Assembly (NCBI GenBank): GCA_015039365.1
Contig: WION01000065.1
Location: 143,193 to 207,192, forward strand
DNA: 64,000 bases
Direction of reading: 5' to 3'
From: Amanita rubescens
Lineage: Eukaryota > Basidiomycota > Agaricomycetes > Agaricales > Amanitaceae
Within the stretch, counting starts at the first letter, position 1. Every line of letters begins with the position of its first letter. Of this stretch, positions 11,252 to 22,140 are shown in pieces. The notes below the pieces were generated by a model that worked only from the letters and a program-made list of their open reading frames with translations, ran no database searches and was not told the DNA's origin. The position numbers and the translations under genes were made by a program.

Positions 11252-14080
11252 ATGAATTTTCCCAAGTTCCTCTTCCGCAAGAATCAAAAGGCCATCTCAG
11301 AATCTTCGGAACTGCCAGATGCAGATGACTCCCGGAGATCAGAAAGCTCCTTCTCCATTGTATCACGCCCCTCAAGTTCACACTCGACACATGACCTAAA
11401 CGGAGAAGTCTCTCCCCGCACATCAGGAAACCAATCTGAAGAGGGCGATCGGGCGTACAACGAGGCTGCTGCGCTCCTATCACGCTATAAAGACTTTTTC
11501 AATGACAATTCCGACTTTAGGCAACTAGAAGAAAGGTGGAGAAAGTGAGTGTGTCCAACTCTACTGCGCTGCGCTGACATCGTTTTACCAAGATTACCAT
11601 CAGCACTGTCAGGTCATCCACCAGGGAAACTTATCAAGAGCACGAAGAAACTCAAACTCGGTGGATTGGGGAGGACGAACTCAGAAAAGTATCGCACAGA
11701 GGCCGAGTCCCTCTTACGGGATATACAGGTTAATCTAATTGATCTACCATGACGTAGCAAACTAATAGGCTGCTTTTAGTTTACGATTGGCAACCTTAAT
11801 GCAGTAAACGTTGCGGTGCATAAGCCTGTTCCCTTGGCCGAGCGCTCATCTAGCGACCCCTTGCCCCTGAGCCAGATGGAGAACCCACTTCAGGTCCGCA
11901 TATGTTTTACTGGCGGTTGCGCTGCGATTGAGTACCCAACAGCGTAGCGGGACGGAACGTCGAGGCTCTGTAAGACGGCGTGGGCCAAACGACATTCACG
12001 AAACGGAACCGATGAGGACGACCTCGAGACAGTTACCAATTGTGCACGAAGAAGGACATCCGAGCGCGTCTAGAGACAGAGACGAAAATAGAGATGAGGA
12101 CCGTCATAGATCAAGACGTCATGACGAAAGGCGTTATAAGGAACGGGACCGTGCGGGTGATCATGACCGCGAGAGAGATAGAGACAAGCGAGAACGAGAA
12201 CGAGGTAAAGCAAGGGACTACGAAGAGAGCGAAGGGAGACGGCGGCGCTCCCACAGCGACACGAATTGGGACGAGGACTACAGGCATCGCTATTATGGGC
12301 ACAGGCGGGAGCCGCGAGGTGCAGCGGATGAACATGGCGACAGGGAGCGGAATCGATACGATGACAAAAGGGGGGACAGGGAGAGAAGGGATAGAGACAG
12401 GGACAGGGACAGAGAAAGGGACAGGGATAGAGAAAGGGACAGGGACAGAGACAGAGAAAAGGATGGAGAAAGAGAAAGGGATAGAGAGAAGGGCGGAGAC
12501 AGAGAAAGGGAAAGAGACAGAGATAAAGACAGGGACAGAGATAGAGAACGGCGAAGGGAAAGAGAGAGGGATAGAAGGGATAGAGACGGCGAATGGCCAA
12601 GGGAGGACAGAGATAAAGACCGGGACAGAGAGCATCAGAAGGCCAGAGACAGAGACAGAGATCGTCATAAGGACAGAGACAGGGAGCGGCGAAGGGATGG
12701 GGAAGAACACAGGGAGCGTCAGAGGGACGGAGAGCGATACCGGGATCAAGTCCAGGAAGGAATCGGCGAGCAGGAAAGGCACGAAGCTATAAATGTCCAG
12801 ACGGATCGGGGGGAGAACGAAAATTTGCAGAGGACGCAAGGGGAGGCAGGGGATGGAAGAGAGAGAGAACAGTTACCAGTGCCTCAAGAGGGGGGATGGG
12901 TCGAAGAACACCTGTCAAGTGAGCCTATCGAATATGGAAGACTGGAGCCAGAGACAGTAAGGGAGGAAACGGTAGAGGTTGGCCCCAGCAGGGACAAAGG
13001 GAAAGGGAAGGCGAAGGAAGTCGACAAACAGGATCACGAAGGCGAATCGGCACCGGAACACAGTAACCACAAAGAACGTGAAAGGAGAAAAGACAGAAGA
13101 GACAGAAATGATTACCGCTCACAGCATGATCGGCACGACGCCAGGTATTCCGAAGACAAGTATGGCTGGACGAGTAGAAGTATCCCGAGAGATTACCAGT
13201 ATGCGGACGTATGTGTGTCTTCCATAACTTTTCTCCCCTGTGCAGGTTTGACATTCACATACAGAGATACCAAACTCACAAGCGGAGCCATTCACACAGC
13301 GGATATCCCTATGGCCATTACAGACTCAAAGAACATGAAAGATATGCCTCACGAGATCTACGAAACGACGACGACAGATACCGAGATAGAGATAAGGAAA
13401 GATATGACCGACATCAGTATCGCGACAAGACTAGGGAATTTGAAAAGAACAAAGACAAAACTACAAGTCGGGGAGACCATCCAGCTCCTCGTACAGGAGA
13501 TCATGAAGCCAACCATACCAGGGGTCGCGGCTCAGATAGCGAGTCTATACTTATGATCCCTCCGCCTGAATGGCGAACGCAGCAGCGCCGCAATCAAGAG
13601 CACCCACGCATGGAGAGTCGTCCAATGCCAGTGATGGCAGTTCAACCGATACATTTGATTCCTACCAGTCCACCAGCGCCACCAACGGTAATTGATTATC
13701 CGAATTCCGTGCATCGCGCATCGATGGCTGTCGTCCTCCCTTCGGCCGCGTCGATCTTAGATCGGAGAACAACCGTAAACAAGACCGCGAGGCTTGGCAC
13801 CGACATTCGACCAGGGTCACATTGGAATCCCGAAGTTCTTCGGAATCGTGATCAGACTGCGAAGGCTCAGGAGCAGAGGGATGCCAAGCATAAAGAGCCG
13901 CAGAATTCTGAGCCTCCTATTGTTTGGAATCAGGCCAGTCTTGTACGAGAGCAGCAGAAAAGGAGATTCCGACTCCCATGGCTTCCCACACCGAAGGGAC
14001 ACGCAGGTTCCCGTCTACTTGAGGTCTTCAGCCCCCAAGTTGCGAAGGGCCAGAAGCGACCATTACCTGCAGGGGGTTGA
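11252..14080 (+). CDS. Arg/Asp/Glu-rich disordered protein, function unknown
   Basis: Exons join as MNFPKFLFRKNQKAISE... (11252-11545), then a basic segment with GHPPGKLIKSTKKLKLGG (about 11600-11728), IGNLNAVNVAVHKPVPLAE (about 11785-11890), and a long exon from about 11945 that begins RSGTERRGSVRRRGPND. That exon runs into some 250 residues dominated by Arg-Asp, Arg-Glu and Arg-Arg pairs. After an intron near 13210-13245 the frame continues with HSHSGYPYGHYRLKEHERYA, a Pro-rich part and FRLPWLPTPKGHAGSR, and stops at 14080. RD/RE-rich tails occur in splicing and RNA-processing proteins, but no RRM, zinc finger or other fold is visible, so the function is open. The ends of the model are uncertain: reading frames downstream of 14080 may be further exons. 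Confidence 0.6.
12379..12700 (+). repeat. Degenerate purine hexamer repeat (GACAGG/GAGAAA type)
   Basis: Core of the Arg/Asp/Glu-rich exon. The plus strand is almost pure G and A with scattered C and T, built from drifting copies of GACAGG, GACAGA and GAGAAA. The repeat period is a multiple of three, so long frames stay open in other phases and on the minus strand. Confidence 0.75.
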
Positions 14081-14656
14081 ATTGCAGTCACGTATCTTGG
14101 TTATAATAATCAGGGAGGAGAGTTCATGGAATCATCGGTTCTTACCCATGCTTTGGTCCAACGCTTATTTATCGGCATTTTGCGAATCCTATACTTATGC
14201 GGACAGTTCCGTTTCGGTCCCGACTAAAACTGGTTTGAAAATGAAAAGACCTTACGGGCATAAGTACCGATGACCTGAGCACTATATCAAATGTTAGATT
14301 GCAGTGCTAACCTCTTCGGAAACTAGTTTCAAACAACTGCCATGATTATGCACGGAAAATACCGATCTATGATATCGAACGTGCAAGGCTGGCACTCGGC
14401 GTGACTTTGCATCCTGGCAGGGAGACAGCCTCAGCTCTGGTGGGTGAAGTCAATCTATTACCATCATCATACATATTCAGCGTCGACTCCTGTTGGTCAA
14501 AATTCACCTCAAGTAGCCTAGCAAGGGTGCGCATGGTCGTAAGGTTGCTCCACGGAAAGGGTCGTTGAATTATATCCATATCCCCACGATATGTCGCCGA
14601 TGTGGTCATCAGGTGTTTCATGATTGACGTTCGGAATTATACTTAGACAGCTGAGC
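14081..14656 (+). other. Possible extra or degenerate exons, unassigned
   Basis: Protein-like stretches occur here on the plus strand, including VTYLGYNNQGGEF and a short Leu-rich piece near 14090-14225, and a 78-residue open stretch about 14338-14567 containing RKIPIYDIERARLALGV and HPGRETASALVGEVN. They are in different frames and could be terminal exons of the upstream Arg/Asp/Glu-rich gene, a separate small gene or a decaying one. I recognise no family. Confidence 0.3.
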
Positions 14657-16577
14657 ATGCTATGTAAGTACTGTATTGCAAGTCCTTGATTTCTTGTTTC
14701 CTCCCCGAATAACAGCAGCGGCTGCGTTCATCCGCGTCTCGCTTCTCGAGACTGTCATGTTGCCGTATAGCCTCAAGGTTGCATGGGTGGTTCTGTCAAT
14801 CACAGGTTAGACATAGTATCGAACTTGATATGTCAATCAAAGCTAAACTGACTTGTGTTCTTAGGATTGATGAGCTGCTGGATCACACTTATGGCCTTTT
14901 CACGCGCCATAGGCACGTACTGGGCCCTATTAACGTACTGCATCGCTTGTACGGTGATGCAGGGCATTTTTTGCCTTGGTGAGAAAAAGCTTTTATCACA
15001 AACATCACTTGAAGTCACTCTGATTGTGGAATAGGTTTCATTTGGAGAATGAATCCTTACGAAATGCCTAGAGGTTTCTGCATTGGTATTTTCTTAGGGC
15101 AAACTTGAAGCGCTAGGTATGCTCATGTCGAAGCACAGCCCAATCCGTCGTTATCGCGTCCGCGGCATATGTTATGGCTAGCATAGCAAGCGCATGTTCT
15201 GGAGCGATAAGTCTCACAGTTTTAAGTCCTAAAGGGTGGTCAAATGCTGGACAAGCGTGAGTTTCTGCTAAATCAGGTTATGTCGCAAACTCAGAACTCC
15301 TCGACTAGTATGTTGTCATGGCGTCGAATTTTCATCTTACCTGTGATAGTCTTTCCAATCGTAGCTACGGTCATACACGTTATGCTGATCTACAAATTCA
15401 ACGCCGTACAACCGACGAATGATTTGCATTGCGACGACACCCATCCGGAATGGTCTGCATGCTTTAAAACTAGTCGTCGAACCCAACTAACGTATTTCTT
15501 GAATGGGAATTATAGGGTTCGACTTTTCGGGTATGCCGCAATGCCATTCATCCTAAGCATTCCGTGTGCCGTCCTATCGATCAAGGCCCTCATCGCGGTA
15601 CACAAGACTAATCAAGCATTTAGCCGAGCCCAACTCGCGGGTGGAGGGAAAAATCTTCTCTCTTCGGGAATGAAAAGCATCGAGGGAATGCTCAAGTCTG
15701 GAGCACCAACCTCCTTGCATCCAAGCGATAACATTCCCCCTCCGCCTCCTGCCGCCGTTCCATCCTTTTCTAGATATCGCATTCCATTCCTAAGTCGGGC
15801 TGCAAAAGATAACCAGCCCACTTCATTTGGCTCATCGAAAAGGCGTACATCCTCTGTTTCTACGACCATACCCGTATTTAAGGTACCCGTCAATGTACGA
15901 ACGGCTGAGAACCAAGGTCTTTCAACTGGCGAGTTGGACAAACCAAAGCCGGCACTGGGCGCGCATGAACAAGGACCCGAGGAAGAGACAAATGACGAAA
16001 GATTGCAAGATCATGACGCCAATGATGGATTCGAGGAAATTCATGATAGAGATCCTGTAGAAAGCCGTGACTTTGATCTAGATCCTTCCGCTCTGAACGT
16101 TGGGCGCAATTTAGAGGAAAATATTGGAACTACTTACACTTCATCACATTCTCGAAGGATGACAGGTAAGCTGTGCAGTTCTTGAGACATGACTTTTCTC
16201 ATTGGCCTCAAAAGGCGTGGAAGAGAGGACTAAGTATCGTTGGCCACCCCCCACCCTGGGTCCAGCATTTTGGAGGATCATGCTGTTCCAAGTGTATGCT
16301 TTCTCTATTTTTCTGTTTACCTTGGATCCAACACATTACAGGGCATACACACTTGTTCAAGTCCTTGCATGTATATCGACAATTATTGATGTGGCCAAGC
16401 ATCGGCCGCAGCCAACACCATTTGGGATGCAACACATTGCCCTCCAGCTGTCAGCCTGGGGTCCTTTCTTTATATTCGGTAGGTAGCCGACAAATTCATT
16501 GGGTGCTGCTCACTCGTGCGATGTGCTCAGGTCATTTACCAGCAGTGCGACGCAATCTATTTTGGCGCCGAGGCTGA
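14657..16577 (+). CDS. Seven-transmembrane receptor-like membrane protein
   Basis: Seven hydrophobic segments can be counted after splicing: LPYSLKVAWVVLSITG, AIGTYWALLTYCIACTVMQG, VVIASAAYVMASIASACSG, IFILPVIVFPIVATVIHVML, LFGYAAMPFILSIPCAVLS, a long hydrophilic loop of about 170 residues, MLFQVYAFSIFLFTLDP, and LQLSAWGPFFIFG. The start is a tiny exon ATGCTAT at 14657 spliced to AGCGGCTGC near 14717. The end needs the intron at about 16480-16531, giving FGHLPAVRRNLFWRRG and a stop at 16577. A big loop between helices 5 and 6 and a short C-tail fit a G-protein-coupled-receptor-like layout. The Cys-rich extracellular stretch (HCDDTHPEWSACF) between helices 4 and 5 could form a disulfide. No pheromone-receptor or Git3 motif is obvious, so ligand and signalling role are unknown. 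Confidence 0.6.
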
Positions 16578-16710
16578 CAGATGTGAACGATCTACATTTG
16601 GCATTACATCGGACTGCACTTATTTAAGTAATGTTGTACTATCTGTTGTGCATTGGACGGTAATGAATTCACTCATAATATACAAAATAGAAGTAATAGA
16701 AACCTGACGA

Positions 16711-17421
16711 TCACCGATAAATGCCACGCCGTGTTACAAAGTTTTCTAAATCTTGTGCTGTGGCCACAGCCAGTACGAATCTACGTTCATTATCTGTCAC
16801 TGAATCATGATTAACTCATAGCATACACGTAACGTTCTGTTATACTTGCCCAGCGCAAAAAGATTTGTTTGCAGGAACCTCTCCAAGTCAACCAGCGATG
16901 ACATCGGTGAGATCAGAGTATAAGGCTCTGAAGGATTTCGTCTGAACTTGGTCATGTACTTGTATACCTTGTCGTCCTTATGATATGGGATAAGAACAGC
17001 TGAATTTAAACATAGGAATAACTCACTGGGTTAGCGAGACCGGCTTCCCATTTAGCCTTGAGGGCGGCAACGTCAATGTATCCTAGTGGACGCCTCTTAC
17101 TGCTGAGGACGCTACGGTGAAATTCCAAGTTAGTGCACAGAAAGGAACCGCGTAAAAGGGACGGACGGTATATGCGAGAAGTCACGTTCGTATGCCTGGT
17201 CGATAGCGCGAGCGATGGGCTCAGAAGATGGTAAGCAGAAGGCAGGGGGAAGCTGAAGGTCCTATATGCATTCGAGACAAATGAGGAAATGGAGATTACA
17301 TGGGACGCTTAAGCCTTGCCTCTACAACTGCTCCACGGTATTTTTCTTTCACAGAATAGTCGTTGGCAGGTACGGGGTGCGCATCGTACGTTGTCGCACT
17401 GCTGAGCGTAGCAGTGGCCAT
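16711..17421 (-). CDS. Small CBS-domain protein
   Basis: About 190 residues in five exons. After an N-terminal MATATLSSATTYDAHPVP, two CBS motifs form one Bateman-type pair. The first is SSEPIARAIDQAYERDFSH + VLSSKRRPLGYIDVAALKA, and the second YTLISPMSSLVDLERFLQTN + VTDNERRFVLAVATAQDLE. CBS pairs usually bind adenosine nucleotides and sense energy state, but no catalytic domain is attached here, so this may act as a stand-alone regulator. The start ATG at 17421 is only 73 bases from the MLH1 start on the other strand. The stop lies at 16711-16713, and the 3' end converges on the seven-helix gene with 133 bases between stops. Confidence 0.75.
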
Positions 17422-17494
17422 GTTGGAGGGCACTAAACCTTGTTTTCTGGTTAGGGCTTAGATCGACTTGTCTTCTTATTGTTCATGCACGTTC
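17422..17494. promoter_or_regulatory. Short bidirectional promoter, CBS protein and MLH1
   Basis: Only 73 bases separate the two divergent start codons, so both 5' UTRs and core promoters must overlap here or reach into the neighbouring coding sequence. No TATA box is evident. Inference from layout. Confidence 0.55.
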
Positions 17495-20326
17495 ATGACT
17501 TCAAATACACGTGCCAATTCGCCTGAACCACCTGGCCCGCTGCCAATACGTCGTCTAGGACAATCTCTTGTAAACCGCATTGCAGCTGGAGAAGTATGTC
17601 ACGTCCTTACCCACGTTCTTTGCTTAACACTCAAATCCTAGATCATCCATCGCCCAGCGTCGGCGCTCAAGGAGATTTTAGAGAACTCACTCGATGCTGG
17701 TGCCACTTCTATACGCATCACTGTGAAGGACGGTGGATTGAAACTATTGCAACTTCAAGATAATGGCTGTGGTATTCGCGTGAGTCTTAGAACCCATTAT
17801 TTCACAGTAATTCACGTCGTGATGTCATAGAAAGCAGATCTGGCTATTTTAGCGGAGCGTTTTACAACCTCGAAACTCTCCAAATTCTCAGACCTTTCCC
17901 ATTTGACGACATATGGGTTCCGTGGAGAAGCGCTGGCATCCATTTCACACGTTTCACGACTATCTGTCATAACTAAGGTGATGGCTGATACATGTGCTTG
18001 GAAGTCGGTGAAAAACACACATTCTTCAATACTGAACTAACCAGTGTCAATAGGGCGTGTTATTTGGATGGGGCGTTAGTTCCGCATAAACCTGGCCAAT
18101 TGTCAGAACCTAAGGCATGTGCTGGTAATGACGGTACGACCATCGTCGTAAGGATCCAATTATCTCCCCATTTCGCGATGCAAACATAAGGTTCTAGATT
18201 GAAGATTTATTCTACAACATTCCGACGCGTCTTTCTGCATTACGCAGTCCATCAGAGGAATATGGGCGCATACTCGATCTGCTGACCCGGTACGCAATAC
18301 ACAATTCGAAAGTTTCCTTCTCTTGCAAGAAGGTAAGTAAAGGGAGTTTGAAAATTTGCTCATGTTGATTCGTTGCAGGTTGGATCATCTTCTCCAGATC
18401 TGTCGACGCCGTCGGGGTCCGAAACGACACATGCTATACGGTTACTGTACGGCCATTCCATCGCCAAGGAACTTCTAGAAGCGAAAATATTACCCAAGAA
18501 TGGAAAGAAAAAGAGACTATCTGAGAATGACGACGAACTATTAGAGGACAACTCAGAATCTTGGACCGCTGAAGCTTTGTTTACCAATGCCAATTACCAA
18601 GCCAAAAAAATGACATTTATTCTCTTCATCAATCGTATGTCGATTCATAAGAGCCCTGGTACGCTTCTCATGTTACTAGACAGGCTGGTTGAATCTCCTC
18701 GCACCAAACGCGCCGTTGAATCAATATATAACGGTATATTGCCCAAGGGATCCTTTCCTTTTGTATATCTAAGGTACCCACGATCTATCGATCTTTAACT
18801 TGACTAATGCCCTTTTCTTTAGTTTGATGATTGACCCCCGGGCCGTCGACGTTAATGTTCATCCAACAAAACGCGAGGTACATTTCCTCAATGAAGAGAC
18901 GATCATCGAAACTATATCAGAGTCTTTGGGTCATGCACTCGCCTCTCAAGGTCAATCTAGGGCCTTTGAATGCCAGGTAGTATACGTACAACACATTAAA
19001 AGTTGTTTTTCCTGATTCAATCTGCTCTTATTACAGACTTTACTGACTGGAGGAATTGCCGAGCCAGAAAATATAAATAGCAAAAAGCGCAAGGGGAAAG
19101 AAAAAAATGTTGACCAAGACGATGAGACTGAAGGTGCAACGCCATCTACATCTTCCGGTACGTCCAATTAATTTTCGCCATGTATCTAGCTAATGCATAC
19201 TGAAAGGGGACACACGCAAAAAGGTGTACTCTCACCAGAAAGTCCGGACGTCTTTGCACGATCGCACACTCGACTCGATGTTCCCTGTGGCAAATCCGGC
19301 ACAAGTAGAATTGCAGGAAGCTGCCGTTCAAAATCCAGAAACACCAAAAACAAGAGAGATCAAAGAGTCAGATTGCTCCTTAATATCTGTTAAAACCTTG
19401 CGGCAAGCTTTTGTGAAAGATAAACATCAACGTACGTGTCTTTTCTCTTTGCCTCTATACCAAAGCCAATTTTCGTCCAGAGTTGACAGAAATCTTGGAG
19501 AAACACACCTTTGTGGGCATCGTCGATCTGGAACGTTGTCTATCCTTGATTCAACACTCTACTAACCTGTACCTCGTGAATCACACTGCACTGGCGTTAG
19601 TCCTCGATCTCTGAAGTTCTTAAGCGATCGTATTTACCGTCATTTCAGCGAGGAACTATTCTACCAACTCGGACTGAGGCAATTTGGAGACATAAACCGC
19701 TTGAGACTAGAACCTCCACCACCTTTACGATCGTTGGTTGAAATAGCAGTGCAAGTTGAAGAGACCAAAGATAGCCCATTGAGCAAGGCTGAAATTGTCA
19801 ACGTATGCCAATCTCTTCTTTGTCAGTGCCATTAACTTGACGAAGGGTTCATAGCGTATCGTGGATATTCTGATACAAAGACGATCCATGCTTTCAGAGT
19901 ATTTCTCGCTGGATATTAGTGAATCAGGCCTAGTAGAGAGCCTTCCTCTTCTCTTACGGGACTATACTCCGAATCTTGACAATCTTCCCAACTTTCTAAT
20001 GCGACTTGGTCCTCAGGTGAGCGCGATGCATTGGGCATCGTACCGTCTGAATTGACGTATTCTAGGTGGATTGGCAGACAGAAATTGAGTGCTTCAACAC
20101 TTTTTTCCGAGAACTTGCCTACTTTTACACACCGGGACCGTCGCTAGTCGAGAATGGTGACACCGAGCAGGAAGAGGCGCAAGAAAAGGCGGAACGATGG
20201 CAGATACAGCACATTTTATTCCCAGCTATGAGACGGTATCTTCAGGCTCCAAAGTCACTCCTTGATCGAGACGTCGTTCAGATTGCCTGTCTGCCAGACC
20301 TATACAAAGTATTTGAAAGGTGTTGA
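17495..20326 (+). CDS. MLH1: DNA mismatch repair protein MLH1
   Basis: MutL homologue that forms MutL-alpha with PMS1/PMS2 in nuclear mismatch repair. The N-terminal GHKL ATPase is complete: [30 protein letters not shown] (magnesium/ATP Asn), LQDNGCGI, and [14 protein letters not shown]. It is followed by [11 protein letters not shown], the late motif [21 protein letters not shown] near 18835-18895, an acidic linker (about 19030-19360) and the C-terminal dimerisation domain. The protein ends in VFERC, the conserved MLH1 C-terminal motif that contributes to the partner's endonuclease site, which fixes the stop at 20324-20326. More than ten introns interrupt it. The start ATG at 17495 begins [15 protein letters not shown] saw no inactivating lesion. 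The last bases and 3' flank recur in damaged form near 23.7 kb. Confidence 0.93.
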
Positions 20327-20327
20327 G

Positions 20328-20432
20328 CACAACGATGATTAATTGTTACTTGATTATCTGCCATTTCGACTATTATTACAGTAATTGGTGTTGCTATCGT
20401 ATAGTTGCTAGTCGTTGGGTTACAAGGAAATC
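20328..20432 (+). repeat. MLH1 3' flank, copy A of a duplicated junction
   Basis: This segment directly after the MLH1 stop (TACTTGATTATCTGCCATTT through GTTGGGTTACAAGG) recurs at about 23747-23850 with few differences. In copy A the similarity stops where the nuclease-like gene begins, near 20432. See the matching copy and the Tao3 3' relic. Confidence 0.85.
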
Positions 20433-20436
20433 CTCT

Positions 20437-21778
20437 TTACACCTCTTCAACTTTTACATCATCCCAACCAGTCATGATGAGATTTGTCCGGCGGATAGTC
20501 AACGATTCAATACTAATACATACGGTACATTAGCATTAAATGACGTGTGGTGAAAATCTCATACCTAAGCTCCAGAGCGTTCATCGCCTCTTCAACTAAA
20601 GTATTCGCTTGTTCACTGTCTTTGCCCTTACGCTTGGTTTCCGCTGCCCGGAACTTCCCGAACGCCTCTTGAGCATGCTTTAAAGCTTCATCCCACTTGT
20701 CCAAGCTCTTTCTAGGTTTCCGTTCGGATCGTTCACGAAACGACGTCAAGCTCGAAATGTAAGCGCCCATGAACAAGTCAAATATTATCTCGCATATTCG
20801 ACGAAGACCAGCTATGAAACGGTCGGGACCGTCTAACGTGAAATCAGTGAGTCGTAGACCACGGCGGTGTTCGGCAGGATCTCCGGGAAGGCAGCCACGA
20901 GTGAATTTGCGTGTCTTTCCATCGAATGAAAAGAATTCGAACGACATGCCATCACAGAGAATACCAATGACGGGCACGTCAAAACCTTCCGCTGCATTAT
21001 TCCAATCGCACGCTGGGGACTCGAACGAATAAAATACTACATCGAGTATAGGAAAAAATGACCCACTATCGCATTTCGCTATGACTTGAGCAATCGCGTC
21101 CAAACGCTCAGCATCATTGCCAATTTTAAACTTCACCTCGATGAACAAAACAGAGATCGAGCCAAATGCTTTAAAATAGTGCTCAATCCTGCCCCGTGTG
21201 CTGATGCGCCCTTCGATGATCGTTTCAGGAATATTTCTAAAAGCAAAGCCGAATTGAGCTATCAGGCGGTTGAAAATCTGTTGTTAAATGCTTTAATTTG
21301 GGCAGTGTGTACGTAAAAAATCATCCCACCGGAGAGAGGAAACGGGATCTTGCCGCTTCATTATTTTGGGCAGACAGTGGACCATATTGAACCAGTAGAA
21401 CATCCATGTCCTCTACAATAGACCGGAAAAGGTCGGTGGGGATGCGAGAGCGATGGAGGTTGAACGTCCCGATGTCATCTAACTCTAGCCGGGGGTTAAG
21501 CTCAACAAATTCGGCCATGTCTTCAAACTTGACATTGGACAAACTAGCCTCCACGCGTTCATCTAACGAAGACATTAGAGCATAAAACCGAAGAGCAACA
21601 ACAAACCTCTAAGGGACTTCCGCAAGACATTCCGGTCAAATCTGTATGCATTCAGGAGCCAGAGTACAGCCGATTCAGCTGATTCATAATTCAAAATAAG
21701 TGAAGAGAGCCCATCCTCAATCGGCAGCTTCTCGCCCTCGAATTTTCTCTTAGGCGTCATCGGAAAGAGTTGTGGCAC
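20437..21778 (-). CDS. Nuclease-like protein of a mushroom-specific family
   Basis: About 370 residues. Exons join as MPQLFPMTPKRKFEGEKL...VLRKSLR, then DERVEASLSNVKFEDMAEFV, then IFNRLIAQFGFAFRNIPETI and GRISTRGRIEHYFKAFGSIS. These lead into the core VLFIEVKFKIGNDAERLDAI, then (intron) TCDWNNAAEGFDVPVIGILC, an FSFDGKTRKFTRGCLPGDP loop and a helical tail. The core IEVK strand followed by a helix and by a CD--N---PV-GI-CDG strand resembles the E-x-K half of a PD-(D/E)xK nuclease fold; that is my inference, and an upstream Asp partner is not certain. Proteins of this type are common and multicopy in Agaricomycetes. Its boundaries coincide with the break in copy A of the MLH1-Tao3 junction repeat, so the gene seems to have arrived as an insertion. 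All introns keep frame, so it may be active. Confidence 0.55.
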
Positions 21779-21809
21779 TATGTCGCGCAGCAGTGAACTT
21801 GAGAGGTGT

Positions 21810-22075
21810 TTACAGAGTGTAAAACATCACGAGAGTAAATAATGAAAGTGTCCAAGTCCGAATCGTCAGATTCATCATCAAATAGACCAGCGCGACTACC
21901 AACCCTAAAAACATCCAAGACAGGCTGGGGAATGCTACTACCGTTGCTGCCGTCGTGGATTTAGCAAGGATCGCTGCTGCTCGCGCCTCTAAACGTCGAT
22001 TTGGAGTTGAAATCATGTAATCCTTTATTTAACGAGACCACCCAAATCGTCTTCTGTTGCGGGTTCCAGTATATC
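21810..22075 (-). pseudogene. Relic of the Tao3/Furry gene 3' end
   Basis: Close match to the last part of the real Tao3 gene (about 23923-24245). The segment TPNRRLEARAAAILAKSTTA parallels TPNRRLEARVAAILAKSTAA in the gene, as does the acidic Ser/Asp tail. The copy has frame-breaking changes after the TTAATV stretch and lacks about 55 bases present in the gene. It cannot be a working exon. Together with 20328-20432 it forms copy A of the duplicated junction. Confidence 0.85.
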
Positions 22076-22140
22076 CGCCTATTTCGAGATTAGCCGGCGA
22101 GGGATAAAAATCACGGCGGGATAAGCGAGCAGGGCACTAA

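Noticed and set aside
12111..12839. Long minus-strand reading frame through the purine tract (Ser/Val/Pro repeats)
   Set aside because: It is the mirror of the plus-strand Arg/Asp/Glu repeat; codon-sized repeats keep antisense frames open. It has no start context or family match.
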